DNA of 32,945 nucleotides from Verrucomicrobiales bacterium (GCA_003140095.1 PLIU01000213.1:1-32945), one strand, 5' to 3'. Counted from the first letter of the stretch, positions 1-9,065 are shown. A program made the numbers and translations. Notes: a model not told the origin generated them from the letters alone.

Positions 1-536
1 TCGCGTTCCATGATGAGTTGATGCTCCGCAAGCGTGATGGCGCGTTTGGGTTGAAATACGACTTCTGGCCAGAGGCGCTTGGGAATGAGCGGCCACGGCA
101 GCCAGTTCATTGAAAGGCAAAAGTTGTGGAGTTTCCGCAGATGAACATTTGTGCTGACGGTTCCAGCCTTGAGGCAGGCGAACAGGTTCTCAGCCTGTGT
201 CTCAATGATGATGCGATGGCGGATGAGGTCCAGGGCGCTCTCTTTTGCGGCGCGCCGCCAGCGGTCTTGGGTGGGGCCGTGTTTGGACTCCACGATGTAG
301 TTGAGCGCATCCTGCCATGTGCGGCTAGAAATGCCGGAATCTGTTCCGGCCAGATATGCCTTGGCGATTTGAAGGTTCAGTTGCGGTTGACGGATGGATT
401 CATTGCGGGCGTTGAGCAGCGATGTGGCCTCGGCGCGATTCCTCGTGCCAGTGCTTTCCTGCTTACGGGTTTCGGTGTCTTCGATGTAAAACATGCCGCC
501 ACGCTTGCGGCGGTAGAGGATATAACGACGTTTCAT
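1..536 (-). CDS. Tyrosine recombinase/integrase, N-terminal part (C-terminus beyond window edge)
   Basis: Minus-strand reading gives MKRRYILYRRKRGGMFYIEDTETRKQ...LNLQIAKAYLAGTDSGISSRTWQDALN...GTVSTNVHLRKLHNFCLSMNWLPWPLIPKRLWP...ITLAEH. It matches residue for residue along the integrase at 28868-29797 (LNLQIAKAYLAGSDNGITTRTWRNAIE...GTVSTNVYLRRLHNFCVDMNWLPWPLVPKRQWP). Confidence 0.75.
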   Translation of the reverse strand, partial: MKRRYILYRRKRGGMFYIEDTETRKQESTGTRNRAEATSLLNARNESIRQPQLNLQIAKAYLAGTDSGISSRTWQDALNYIVESKHGPTQDRWRRAAKESALDLIRHRIIIETQAENLFACLKAGTVSTNVHLRKLHNFCLSMNWLPWPLIPKRLWPEVVFQPKRAITLAEHQLIMER

Positions 537-1734
537 AAGTTCAGACCTTTTGTCCGAAGCCTATGAGACTGAATGCGGCCTTGGGTGTATCAGCTACACC
601 AAACGGGCTGCGAATCCCGTCGTCGCGAGTGATTGCCGGGTAATACCTGGGTAATACTTGAGTTTTACCGCGGTACTGATTTCACTGGCACTTTCACTGG
701 CACTTGCCTCCTCTGGAGTCTGCAACTCATTGCGTTTCAGCAATTTAGAGTTGGAGGCGAGGGTCGGAATCGGCCATATTTTCCCGCCGTTGCGCCTCAA
801 ATATGCCTGATTTCATTGCGTATTCAAGCAAAAACGGTTTTATCCGATCCTATCGTTTTTAATCCGTTTGGTGTCCGTTTTGGTGTCCGTTTGCCGACTC
901 CAGATTTATGCGGTTGGGGTTCGGTTGTCCCTGATTCTCCGCCACACCGATGAGAATGTAGCCGCCGCCCAAGCTGGGAAAATCATTTGCGAAGGCACAG
1001 ATCATGTACGGGACGGCTTTCGGGCTCGAGCCTGGTTAATTTCCAAACGTTCCCACTCCACGGTTTGTCCATGCAGAACGCCATCAATGTTGATTGGCAA
1101 GTGCATCGCAGGCCGAGCATAAGTCAAAACCAGTTCCGTGATAATCAAATGGTTTTCTGCCTCATGCAACATCCTGATATTGTTTAGAATTACCGATGAG
1201 TTTTGAAACCAGACATGCAGACTCCGAGCGTGATTCCTAAGCGCACACTTTTTTGGCGAAGGGAGCGCAGTCAATGTGGAGGCGACGGGCGGCAGGGCGC
1301 ACTACATTGACGGCGCGACCGAGCCATATAATTGAAGCGCGAGGCACGCTTCGGTTATGAAAAGCCGTTTAGGTGACAACCAATTGGAGGCTTGGACCAC
1401 CAAACCGGGACGGGCAGCAGCGCAATTGCCTCACACTATGAGCGAAGCGGCGCGGCTGGCGGGCTTCGTGCCGGGTTCACGGGCGGCCATTACCATGACA
1501 GACGCGCATTATGCCGGTGGGGAAAGGGGAAATAAAAAGCGGGCGCGCCGTGGGCGCGATGTCTTGTCTCCCCGAAAGAAAGACGCGGGTGGAGCGGTCG
1601 CCCATTTGAGGAGTCCACCGACTCGATTTGCAGCAATGAGTATAATGACCCTCTCAGGCTTCGTGAAGTGCCGCCTGCATTGTACCGCCTCGCTACGCTT
1701 GTCAAGGTAGTGCCCCCGTCTCCCGCTGCCTCCA

Positions 1735-2031
1735 CCTAATACCACCGACCAAGTTATTCATGGCCGACTGAGCGGGCCTATGGAAGCCCGCGTAGGGAGG
1801 CTGTGAATAACTTGGCCGTGGCCGCTGCCGCTGGCATTGATGCCCTCTGCAGTCATTCTGCCTCGACGCCGCACGGTCCGTCTCCACGCACCCTGCGAGG
1901 GTTTTGTCAAGTGAACCGGCGGCGTCGGAGGCTTGGTTCCAAGGTCTGAGAGAATAGAACCCTACGAGGGTCACCGTATTAGGTTGACCACGAACCGGCC
2001 AACAGAGTGAACGCCAGAAAGAAAGACAACT
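1735..2031 (+). ncRNA. Candidate bridge RNA of the IS110 element (two stem / internal-loop / stem units)
   Basis: Perfect 12-bp inverted repeat CCAAGTTATTCA (1749-1760) / TGAATAACTTGG (1804-1815) enclosing hairpin GCGGGC-N8-GCCCGC. Second stem GCCTCGACGCCGC (1860-1872) / GCGGCGTCGGAGGC (1919-1932), one bulge, enclosing ACCCTGCGAGGGT. Lies directly upstream of the transposase. Confidence 0.5.
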
Positions 2032-3291
2032 ATGAAAGCAGAAGAATTACCTACACACTTCGCCGGATTCGATTGGGCCAAAGCCCATCACGACATTCTG
2101 GTGATTGACTCATTGGGGAACATCGTCATCGAGTTCCAGTTTGAACACGCCGCCGAGGGCTGGAAATCCTGCCAAGAGAAACTGGCTGCTTTTCCTCGAC
2201 TGGCCGTCGCCATTGAGGCCGGCCATGCCAATGCCATCGAACGCCTGATGCTCATGGGCCATCGCGTTTACGCGGTGCATCCCAGAAGCTCCAAGTCCTA
2301 TCGCGCGCGCAAACGGCCCAGCGGCGTCAAAACCGACCGGGTCGATTGTCTGGCCCTGGCGGAGGCGTTGCGCTTTGAAGGCCAAAGTTGGACGCCCGTG
2401 GCGCCGCCCGAACCGTTGGTGCTGCGGCTTCGCCTGCTGTGCCGGGATGAAGTGGCCCTGATCGAGCAACGCACCGCTCTGGTCAACCAACTCATCCAGG
2501 CGCTCTACGAGTATTATCCCGCCGCCTTGGAAGCGTTCGACGACTGGACGTCACCCGCCGCATGGGCCTTTGTCGAAAAGTTTCCGACGCCAGAGGTGCT
2601 GGTCAAGGCGGGCAAACGCAAATGGCAAAACTTTCTGCACGCCCGCCGGCTCTACCGCCCGGAAACTTATGAAAAACGGCTGGACGCCTTCACCCACGCC
2701 CAGGAGTTTTGCGGCTCCGAGGCGGTGACTACCGCCAAAAGCACGATGGCCTTGGCCCTGGTCAAATTGCTGCAAACCTTGGAAAAGCAACTGCTGGAGT
2801 TCCGCCACAAAATCATCGCGTGCTTCCACCAACACCCCGACCACGCGATCTTAGTCTCGCTGCCTGGCGCTGGCGAGAAGCTGGCCCCGCGACTGCTGGC
2901 TGAACTGTTCAGCTTGCCGGGCGGCGCGACCGCAGCGCCACGCTTGCAGGTGCAGGCCGGCATGGCCCCGGTCAGCTACCAGTCGGGCCAGGTTTCGGTT
3001 GTTTACCTGCGGCGGCAGTGCAACAAGTTCCTTCAGCACACCGTTCATCTGTGGGCCGATCTGACGCGCCATTACAGCGATTGGGCCCGCATCTACTACG
3101 AAGCGCACCGCAAAAAGGGCCAGAGCCACGCTTGCGCCGTGCGCTGTCTGGCCATGCGCTGGCTCAAAATCCTGTCCGCCATGATGCGCAGCCACACCTC
3201 GTACGACGCGGCCCTGCACTCGCGCAACCAACTGCGGCACGGCTCCTGGGTGCTTGAGCTTGTGCCCAAGGCCACCGACAAGCCAGCCTGA
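2032..3291 (+). CDS. IS110-family transposase (DEDD + Tnp_IS110 C-terminal serine domain)
   Basis: 419 aa; N-terminal GFDWAKAHHDILVID, AIEAGH, KTDRVDCLALAEAL (DEDD-type); C-terminal LVSLPGAGEKLAPRLLAEL...AGMAPVSYQSGQVSVVYLRRQCNKFLQHTVHLWA. Confidence 0.92.
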   Translation: MKAEELPTHFAGFDWAKAHHDILVIDSLGNIVIEFQFEHAAEGWKSCQEKLAAFPRLAVAIEAGHANAIERLMLMGHRVYAVHPRSSKSYRARKRPSGVKTDRVDCLALAEALRFEGQSWTPVAPPEPLVLRLRLLCRDEVALIEQRTALVNQLIQALYEYYPAALEAFDDWTSPAAWAFVEKFPTPEVLVKAGKRKWQNFLHARRLYRPETYEKRLDAFTHAQEFCGSEAVTTAKSTMALALVKLLQTLEKQLLEFRHKIIACFHQHPDHAILVSLPGAGEKLAPRLLAELFSLPGGATAAPRLQVQAGMAPVSYQSGQVSVVYLRRQCNKFLQHTVHLWADLTRHYSDWARIYYEAHRKKGQSHACAVRCLAMRWLKILSAMMRSHTSYDAALHSRNQLRHGSWVLELVPKATDKPA

Positions 3292-3443
3292 CCAGCAGAC
3301 CGGAAAATCGCTGCCTCCATTGAAGCCCGATGCCGCGTCGGCCTGCTCCTTCTGTCAAGGTCCTCCTCGCTGCGCTGCGGTCCACCTTGACAGCGCAGAC
3401 CGCCACGGCCCGATGGCTCTTAGGTTTTGCAAAGCAACGCGAT

Positions 3444-3469
3444 GCTTTGCTTGCAAAGCCTCTTTTTTC
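3444..3469 (+). terminator. Possible rho-independent terminator
   Basis: GCTTTG-CTTG-CAAAGC hairpin followed by CTCTTTTTTCT. A third copy of the stem sequence (GCAAAGC at 3429-3435) could form a competing hairpin. Confidence 0.35.
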
Positions 3470-3742
3470 TCAACCGGCGAGATGCCTCGGTGAATATCAC
3501 AAAAAAAACTTGCACTTTGAGCATAGAGAATATCTTGACAACGCTCACTCGGCAAAAGGCGGCGCTTAGGATTTCACGAAGCGCATCATTAAGCCTTCGG
3601 CTACCCTTTTCCCATTCTGCCCCTGTCCAGCGAGCCGACATGTGTGCTCAACATATTTGGGCGCGCAGCAACCATCGCACGATTGCTCTCCTCCGGTTTG
3701 CGACATAGGAGCGATGGCCTCACCAAGTCGAACCGCTCGGCA

Positions 3743-4387
3743 TCAATCTCTCCGCTGGAAAGCGTCAGAAAAGGAACTGGCCTTTTTTTTGCCTAATTTT
3801 AGATGCCTTTGCGCTGCACGAGTTTTGTTATCGAGCGCAAACCAGAGGTGATAAACACCAGCTTCAAGTGTGCTTTCCATGTTGTCCACGCATTTGCGGA
3901 TTAGTCTTAACATGCCGTGGTTGTCAGCCATGACGTCGGCAGTGAATCCGGTGATTCCATTTTCGCGCGCAATTCTGGTCAAAAGCTTGAACAAGAACGT
4001 TCCGATGCCGTGCCGCTGCCATTGGTCATGCACCGTAATAGCGATCTCCGCATCGTTAGCGGCGGGGTTGCGGCAATAGCGGCCGACACACAGCATCCTT
4101 TCGCGTCCCTCGAAGGGCACCATCCCTACAATGGCCATGTCACTATGATAGTCAAGATTGACAAATTGCTGCACCAGTTCGGGCGGCAGATCGTGCAATG
4201 GGGTGAAGTATCGGTACAGAATTGTTCGCTCCGAATGCGAGCGAAAGAATTCCCTCAACAAGTCCGCGTCCGTTGGCTTAATCGGTCGGAAGAAGATGTT
4301 AAGATGCCCCGCGAAGCGCGCTCTGGTTTCATATTGTCGCGGGTAAGGTCGGAAGCCCGATTTTTCTTGAGTGGCGGTCAGGTTCAT
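3743..4387 (-). CDS. GNAT-family acetyltransferase
   Basis: FFRPIKPTDADLLREFFRSHSERTILYRYF...AEIAITVHDQWQRHGIGTFLFKLLTRIARENGITGFTADVMADNHGMLRLIRK: GNAT fold with the Q-x-x-G-I-G-T motif. Start chosen at MNLTATQEKSG. Confidence 0.82.
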   Translation of the reverse strand: MNLTATQEKSGFRPYPRQYETRARFAGHLNIFFRPIKPTDADLLREFFRSHSERTILYRYFTPLHDLPPELVQQFVNLDYHSDMAIVGMVPFEGRERMLCVGRYCRNPAANDAEIAITVHDQWQRHGIGTFLFKLLTRIARENGITGFTADVMADNHGMLRLIRKCVDNMESTLEAGVYHLWFALDNKTRAAQRHLKLGKKKASSFSDAFQRRD

Positions 4388-4445
4388 CGCGAAAATGCAG
4401 GGCGCACATGAAGCGCGCCCTGATCGTTCTTTGCTCCAGCCGGCT

Positions 4446-4733
4446 TCAGTAGGAATGAGCCATGGTGAGATCTGGATCATGTGCCACCCCCCGTTGAATC
4501 GCCGCAGGTTGCGGCCTAGATACGTCCGGTTCACGTTCTAATTTGGCGGCGCGGTTCTGCTCGTCGTACAGCGCCGATTCCTTTTCCATAACCTGGGCAA
4601 TCAGGAATAGGCCGAACAGAATCGCGCCAACCGGGAGACCCAGGTAAAAAAACGCGTTTTGACGGGCATTGCTGAGCCCGATGGTTAATTCGACCAACGA
4701 CAAGGTCAAAAAGATGTATTTGGGTTTCATCAT
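4446..4733 (-). CDS. Small membrane protein of unknown function
   Basis: MMKPKYIFLTLSLVELTIGLSNARQNAFFYLGLPVGAILFGLFLIAQVMEKESALYDEQ...: two hydrophobic segments, GGAG upstream of the start, co-directional with the cytochrome cluster. Confidence 0.55.
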   Translation of the reverse strand: MMKPKYIFLTLSLVELTIGLSNARQNAFFYLGLPVGAILFGLFLIAQVMEKESALYDEQNRAAKLEREPDVSRPQPAAIQRGVAHDPDLTMAHSY

Positions 4734-5118
4734 GCTTGCTTTCTCCAGTTGATTGTTTTCGTGTTCATCATCATTACAAATACAATCTGACCCATCGGAG
4801 CCGGATTGGCTCCCCGCTTTTTGGCGAAAATTTAGCGGATTTTGGCGACGAATCTGTGAGCGGAATGAGGATTTGAAATCAGGGTGAACCATTTGGAGCG
4901 GGGAGGGACGGAAATTGTGGTGGCGGAGTGAGAAAACGGCTCAAAGCAGCCATAAAACGGCCTGCTTCAGGCTCCACTCGTTGTTTCCATTCTGTGCCAC
5001 ACGGAGAGAGAATGATCCGGGGCAGGTTGAGTTGTCACATAGGCGGCGAAAACATGCAACTCATTGTACGCGGGCGGTTGGCGGTTTGGAATCCGAGCTT
5101 TTCATCGACGCCGTCTGC

Positions 5119-5592
5119 TCAAAACCCGAGATTCTCGCCTTTAGGTTTCAAACTGATCAGGTAAACAACCAAGTCGTTCATTTGGGCGTCAGTAAGCAAA
5201 TCTTTGAAACCGGGCATATGTAATGGCGGAGCCGGCCCGTTCGAATTTAGTTTTGGCTCGATGGGAACGCCGTTTTGAATCTTCGCGATCAGGTCGGGTT
5301 TGGTGTAGCTGTCGGCCACATGGATGAGCGCAGGGATTTCCTGTGCCGTCTGGGCGTTGAAATTATGCACGCCACCTTTGCCGGCTGGACCATGGCACAC
5401 CGCGCAACTGAATTCCTCATAAACCTTCAAGCCGGGTTGCAAGTCGGGACTAAGCGTCACCACGGCTCCAGAGGCGGGTGGGGCGTCCTCTCTTTTCCGG
5501 CGCTGATCATCCATGTAGCCGGTGGCGATGACAGAGCCAACGAGGATGAGCCCCATGATTCCAACAAGATATTTTTGTGCAACAACGGTCAT
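5119..5592 (-). CDS. Membrane-anchored mono-heme c-type cytochrome
   Basis: N-terminal TM (YLVGIMGLILVGSVIATGY), heme motif CAVCH, distal Met region PPLHMPGFKDLLTDAQMNDLVVYLISL typical of class I cytochrome c. Confidence 0.88.
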   Translation of the reverse strand: MTVVAQKYLVGIMGLILVGSVIATGYMDDQRRKREDAPPASGAVVTLSPDLQPGLKVYEEFSCAVCHGPAGKGGVHNFNAQTAQEIPALIHVADSYTKPDLIAKIQNGVPIEPKLNSNGPAPPLHMPGFKDLLTDAQMNDLVVYLISLKPKGENLGF

Positions 5593-5605
5593 GAGTGTGT
5601 CCGGT

Positions 5606-6640
5606 TCAACCAACGATGGCTTCCCAAACCATGAATACGATGGTCATCATGTAAAATGCGGTCCCTATGATCAGCCACAGATTCCGTCTGGGAGCGATTC
5701 TTTCCAGCATTGCATCAATGAACGGCCACAGAAACAGGCCGGTCACATAAACGATGCTTCCCCCGATTCCAACGGCGAGAGAAGTCATCTTGAGCCAGCG
5801 GTAGGTGGGAAAGAAATACCACTCCGGCCGGATGTGGCCGGGAGTGATGCCTGGCGTTGCCAGCGCCCCGATGGTGGGCGGAAAGAACATGACGTAATTA
5901 AGCAATCCGATCAGAAGCAGCAGGCCAACAATCGCCTCCCGCAGCACATGGTCGGGGAAAAACGGATAGGTTTCGCGGCGCGGATCGTCTGGCAGCGGGG
6001 CCACGCTGTGCAGGCGCACCAGGCCCAGGTGAGCGACGATGAACAGCGCCATCATCGCGGGCAGCACAACGATATGGAAATCGTAAAAGCGGCTGAGCGT
6101 GTTTGGATTCACGTTGGGGCCGCCGCGCAACATATAGAGCAGCGGCTTGCCGATCACCGGCAGGACCGCAATCATGTTCGTGCCGACGATGGTCGCCCAA
6201 TAAGAAAGCTGGTCATAGACGAGCGAGTACCCGGTGAACGCGAAGGTGAGGGTGATCATGAACAACGCCACCCCCAGCACCCAGTTCAGCTCGCGCGGTT
6301 TGCGATAAGCGCGGGTGAAGAAGACACGGATCATGTGCAGCAGCACGGCCACGATCATCAACTGGGAGGCGCCTCGATGTATGCCGCGAACAAGCCAGCC
6401 CATTCGCACCTTGAACGTGATGTTGCTCACGCTGGCGTAAGCCAGGGTGGGCGAGGGCACGTAGTAAAACGTCAGCAGAATGCCGGTGGCTACCAGGACG
6501 CAGAAGAGTATTGCCGGGGTTCCGCCCAGGCAGAAAATCCAGGTCTTCATGTGAACGGGCAGCGGTTCGCGCAACGGCTTGCGCAGAGATTCCGGGTCCA
6601 CCGGAATCCGTTCCTCAACCCAGCGCGTGGCGCGGTTCAT
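5606..6640 (-). CDS. Cytochrome b of a bc-type quinol-oxidising complex
   Basis: 344 aa polytopic; RGIHRGASQLMIVAVLLHMIRVFFTRAYRKPRELNWVLG, DFHIVVLPAMMALFIVAHL (heme His), HIRPEWYFFPTYRWLK (PEW motif). Confidence 0.95.
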   Translation of the reverse strand: MNRATRWVEERIPVDPESLRKPLREPLPVHMKTWIFCLGGTPAILFCVLVATGILLTFYYVPSPTLAYASVSNITFKVRMGWLVRGIHRGASQLMIVAVLLHMIRVFFTRAYRKPRELNWVLGVALFMITLTFAFTGYSLVYDQLSYWATIVGTNMIAVLPVIGKPLLYMLRGGPNVNPNTLSRFYDFHIVVLPAMMALFIVAHLGLVRLHSVAPLPDDPRRETYPFFPDHVLREAIVGLLLLIGLLNYVMFFPPTIGALATPGITPGHIRPEWYFFPTYRWLKMTSLAVGIGGSIVYVTGLFLWPFIDAMLERIAPRRNLWLIIGTAFYMMTIVFMVWEAIVG

Positions 6641-7110
6641 ACCTTTTCCTCCTTGATCGATTGCATGAGCACAAAAACCTGGCCGTCGCGCAGCTTGACC
6701 TGGATTTTTTCCAAAGGGCGCGGCGGTGGACCAAAGACGACGTTGCCGTTGAAATCATACCTCCCACCATGACACGGGCAGATGAATTCCTTGGCCTTGG
6801 GATGCCATGCGATGATGCAACCGAGATGCGTGCAAATGGCGGACAAAGCGCGAACTTCGTTGTCTGTTTTCTCCAGCATGACTGGCCCTTCCGGTAAATG
6901 CACCAGCCTCACACCATTAGGTGGAATCTCATTGACGTTGCCGGCAGGAATTTCAACCAGCTTGATAGGCAGAACGACTGGATAGAGATATTCCAAAAAC
7001 CGAAATGCCAGGCTCCCCAAACCCAGCGTCGTTCCCACACCCAGAATCATGTTCGCCATGAACTCTCGGCGCGACCGTGGAACCGTGGCAGTTTGAGAAA
7101 GGGCTTCCAT
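6637..7110 (-). CDS. Rieske 2Fe-2S protein
   Basis: CTHLGC...CPCHGGRYDFNGNV cluster-binding boxes and N-terminal TAT-like SRREFMANMILGVG. Overlaps the cytochrome b start by 4 nt. Confidence 0.95.
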   Translation of the reverse strand: MEALSQTATVPRSRREFMANMILGVGTTLGLGSLAFRFLEYLYPVVLPIKLVEIPAGNVNEIPPNGVRLVHLPEGPVMLEKTDNEVRALSAICTHLGCIIAWHPKAKEFICPCHGGRYDFNGNVVFGPPPRPLEKIQVKLRDGQVFVLMQSIKEEKV

Positions 7111-7124
7111 GCGGCGTGCGATGG

Positions 7125-7595
7125 TTACTGGTAATTGTCCACGACTTTCTTGATGGTCGCCTCAGCCGTCTTGCGGTCATCCGGCGGCAAGGTCTGCAAT
7201 TTGGCATCTAGCGCCTTTTTCTTCCGCACGGAGGAATCATAGACCAGAAAGTCGTAAATATGCTTCGCCTCAGACCCGCTGATGTTCGAGCCGGGCTTGT
7301 ACATCATCTGCTTGATATATCGCGACCATTGGTCCGGAAGAACATAATCGGAATTGATCGGGCGGCTCAACTTGTGGCACTGCGAACATTTTTGAGAAAA
7401 TGTCTGGTAATAATCCTGCAGTTGGGCCGGATATTTGGAGACATCAATCGTCGCCGGGCCTTTCTCGAACTGATCGATCCGCGCTTTGGTTGCAGCATCC
7501 ATGTTCTGGGCGGCAGCGCGGCCCAAGCCCGCTCCGGTTACGCCGAGGACAGCCGTACCAAGGAGGACGGCGGCAAGTTTTGTCGTCATTTTCAT
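7125..7595 (-). CDS. Secreted mono-heme c-type cytochrome
   Basis: Signal peptide (MKMTTKLAAVLLGTAVLGVTGAGLGRAAA), heme motif CSQCH. Confidence 0.82.
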   Translation of the reverse strand: MKMTTKLAAVLLGTAVLGVTGAGLGRAAAQNMDAATKARIDQFEKGPATIDVSKYPAQLQDYYQTFSQKCSQCHKLSRPINSDYVLPDQWSRYIKQMMYKPGSNISGSEAKHIYDFLVYDSSVRKKKALDAKLQTLPPDDRKTAEATIKKVVDNYQ

Positions 7596-7613
7596 ATTTG
7601 TCATTTCCTTCAT

Positions 7614-7664
7614 TTAGAATCCATAGGAAAGCTGCCTCCAGAACTGTTTTTCGGGTTCTTCGTT
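7614..7664 (-). pseudogene. Remnant of the C-terminal end of a second beta-barrel protein
   Basis: Reads NEEPEKQFWRQLSYGF*; the last six codons repeat the QLSYGF* end of the adjacent porin with only synonymous changes. Confidence 0.5.
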
Positions 7665-7673
7665 TCAATCTGG

Positions 7674-9065
7674 TTAAAATCCGTAGGAAAGCTGGAGAAC
7701 AAACGAGGTAGGAGCACCGGGACCGTTGAAAGGCTGGGGGCTGGGGCCGTGGCTCACCCACCATTCGTAGTCAGCCTCGAAGAGCAACGTGCTGGAGAAG
7801 TAATAGACGATGCCTGTTGTGTAACGGTCTGTTTTCGTAACGCCGGCTCCACCCCCGAAAAGCCCGTCGTCATTTTCACGATCATAGCGGCCGACCAACT
7901 CGAAATTATTGATGTAAGGCATTTCCAGGCCCAGGCCCGCCAGTTTGTAGGCCGCCTGAAGATACCATCCTTTGGGGTCAATTTTTCCAATGTCGTCCGT
8001 TTCCACCCAGGTATCGATATACTGGCCCTTCACTTCAATGTTCGGGCCCAAGTGCAGGGCCGCATCCACCACGCCCGCCGACCAGCTCCGGTTGCCTGAA
8101 TCGCTCCATGCTCCAGTTTGGCCGGAAAGGCCAAGTTCGAAATCGTAGTGGGGTTTCCAAGGGTAAAACCAGCCGATGCGTCCACCGCCGCTTGGATTGG
8201 CGTGCCAATTGGGCGTATCGCCGACATTGCCGGCCAGGTCCAGCGCGCCAGCATCGGCGATGGAGTTGCTCGCCCCGGAAGACGGTCCGTTGACCGCGTA
8301 AGCGGAATAGGTAACCATTTGCCCGGACTCTCCCACTGGGATCGCCCCGCGCAACTGCACGCCCACGCCGCTGCCCGGTATAAGATCATCACACACCAAC
8401 GGATCATCTGGAATCTTGTTGAGCCACCCTGCGTTCCGTTCATTATAGGTGCCCAGCGGCAGCAACATTTCGCCGGCCTCAAGCGTCATGTAGTCGTTCA
8501 AAAGATAATCCAACGTGGCGAAACTCAGATTCACGGAGGTCGAACTGCCTGGAGCACGGTTGCCGTTCACGTCCGTGTTATTATTGAGCATGATGTCGAA
8601 GCCCGCTTCGAAGAGGACGTCATCGCTCGCCCGATAGAGGAAAATTGGCGCAAAATCGGCCAGTTCAAAGGCGCTGTGTTGCCCGGCAGTTTTGCCAAAT
8701 TGGACCTCGGCATCGCCCGCCAGGGTGACGTTGTGCATCGGTCCCTGAGATGCGCCTGGCACGGGATAGGTTGATTGCACCTGCGCCACAGTGTTGGCTG
8801 TCTGTTGCGCGTTGGTGACGGCTGTCTGGGTTTCTCCCAACTGCTTTTGCAATTGTAGGATGACTTGTTGGTCTTGTTCGTGCGTCTTCTGGTCCTGTGC
8901 GTGCGTCTGTTCGAGCTTCTGGAGTCTGTCGCCCATTTGTTCGACTATTTTTTTCAAAGCATCGAAGTCGTTGGTGCTCACTTGTGCTGACGCCCGCTGG
9001 GGCAGAACGCCCGCCATCATGCAGGCGGCGGCCAAAGTTCCAAAAATCTGGGAAGGGATTTTCAT
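7674..9065 (-). CDS. Outer-membrane beta-barrel (porin-like) with N-terminal coiled coil
   Basis: Signal peptide, coiled coil (LKKIVEQMGDRLQKLEQTHAQDQKTHEQDQQ), alternating beta-strand pattern, terminal Phe (LQLSYGF). Confidence 0.85.
   Translation of the reverse strand: MKIPSQIFGTLAAACMMAGVLPQRASAQVSTNDFDALKKIVEQMGDRLQKLEQTHAQDQKTHEQDQQVILQLQKQLGETQTAVTNAQQTANTVAQVQSTYPVPGASQGPMHNVTLAGDAEVQFGKTAGQHSAFELADFAPIFLYRASDDVLFEAGFDIMLNNNTDVNGNRAPGSSTSVNLSFATLDYLLNDYMTLEAGEMLLPLGTYNERNAGWLNKIPDDPLVCDDLIPGSGVGVQLRGAIPVGESGQMVTYSAYAVNGPSSGASNSIADAGALDLAGNVGDTPNWHANPSGGGRIGWFYPWKPHYDFELGLSGQTGAWSDSGNRSWSAGVVDAALHLGPNIEVKGQYIDTWVETDDIGKIDPKGWYLQAAYKLAGLGLEMPYINNFELVGRYDRENDDGLFGGGAGVTKTDRYTTGIVYYFSSTLLFEADYEWWVSHGPSPQPFNGPGAPTSFVLQLSYGF

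Larger units (their letters stand above)
1735..3319 (+). mobile_element. IS110-family insertion sequence (boundaries tentative)
   Basis: IS110-type transposase plus a long structured 5' noncoding end and a short 3' end. An 11-bp direct repeat CGCTGCCTCCA occurs at 1724-1734 and 3309-3319, consistent with junctions near there. Confidence 0.65.

Noticed and set aside
566-625. tRNA-like segment (GGGTGTATCAGCTACACC hairpin followed by ACGGGCTGCGAATCCCGT, resembling a T-arm) next to the integrase
   Set aside because: The arm loop has 8 nt instead of 7, and no matching acceptor or anticodon stems could be built. It may be an att-site relic but is not supported as a tRNA.
1357-1735. ORFs 1357-1710 (+) and 1490-1745 (-)
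   Set aside because: No start-site support or domain pattern; likely intergenic or degraded sequence left of the IS.
5522-6772. 416-aa plus-strand ORF
   Set aside because: Antisense shadow of the clear cytochrome b gene; His/Gln/Arg-rich composition, no family resemblance.
7260-8774. Long plus-strand ORFs (7260-8099, 8118-8774)
   Set aside because: Antisense to the porin and cytochrome genes; no recognisable motifs.
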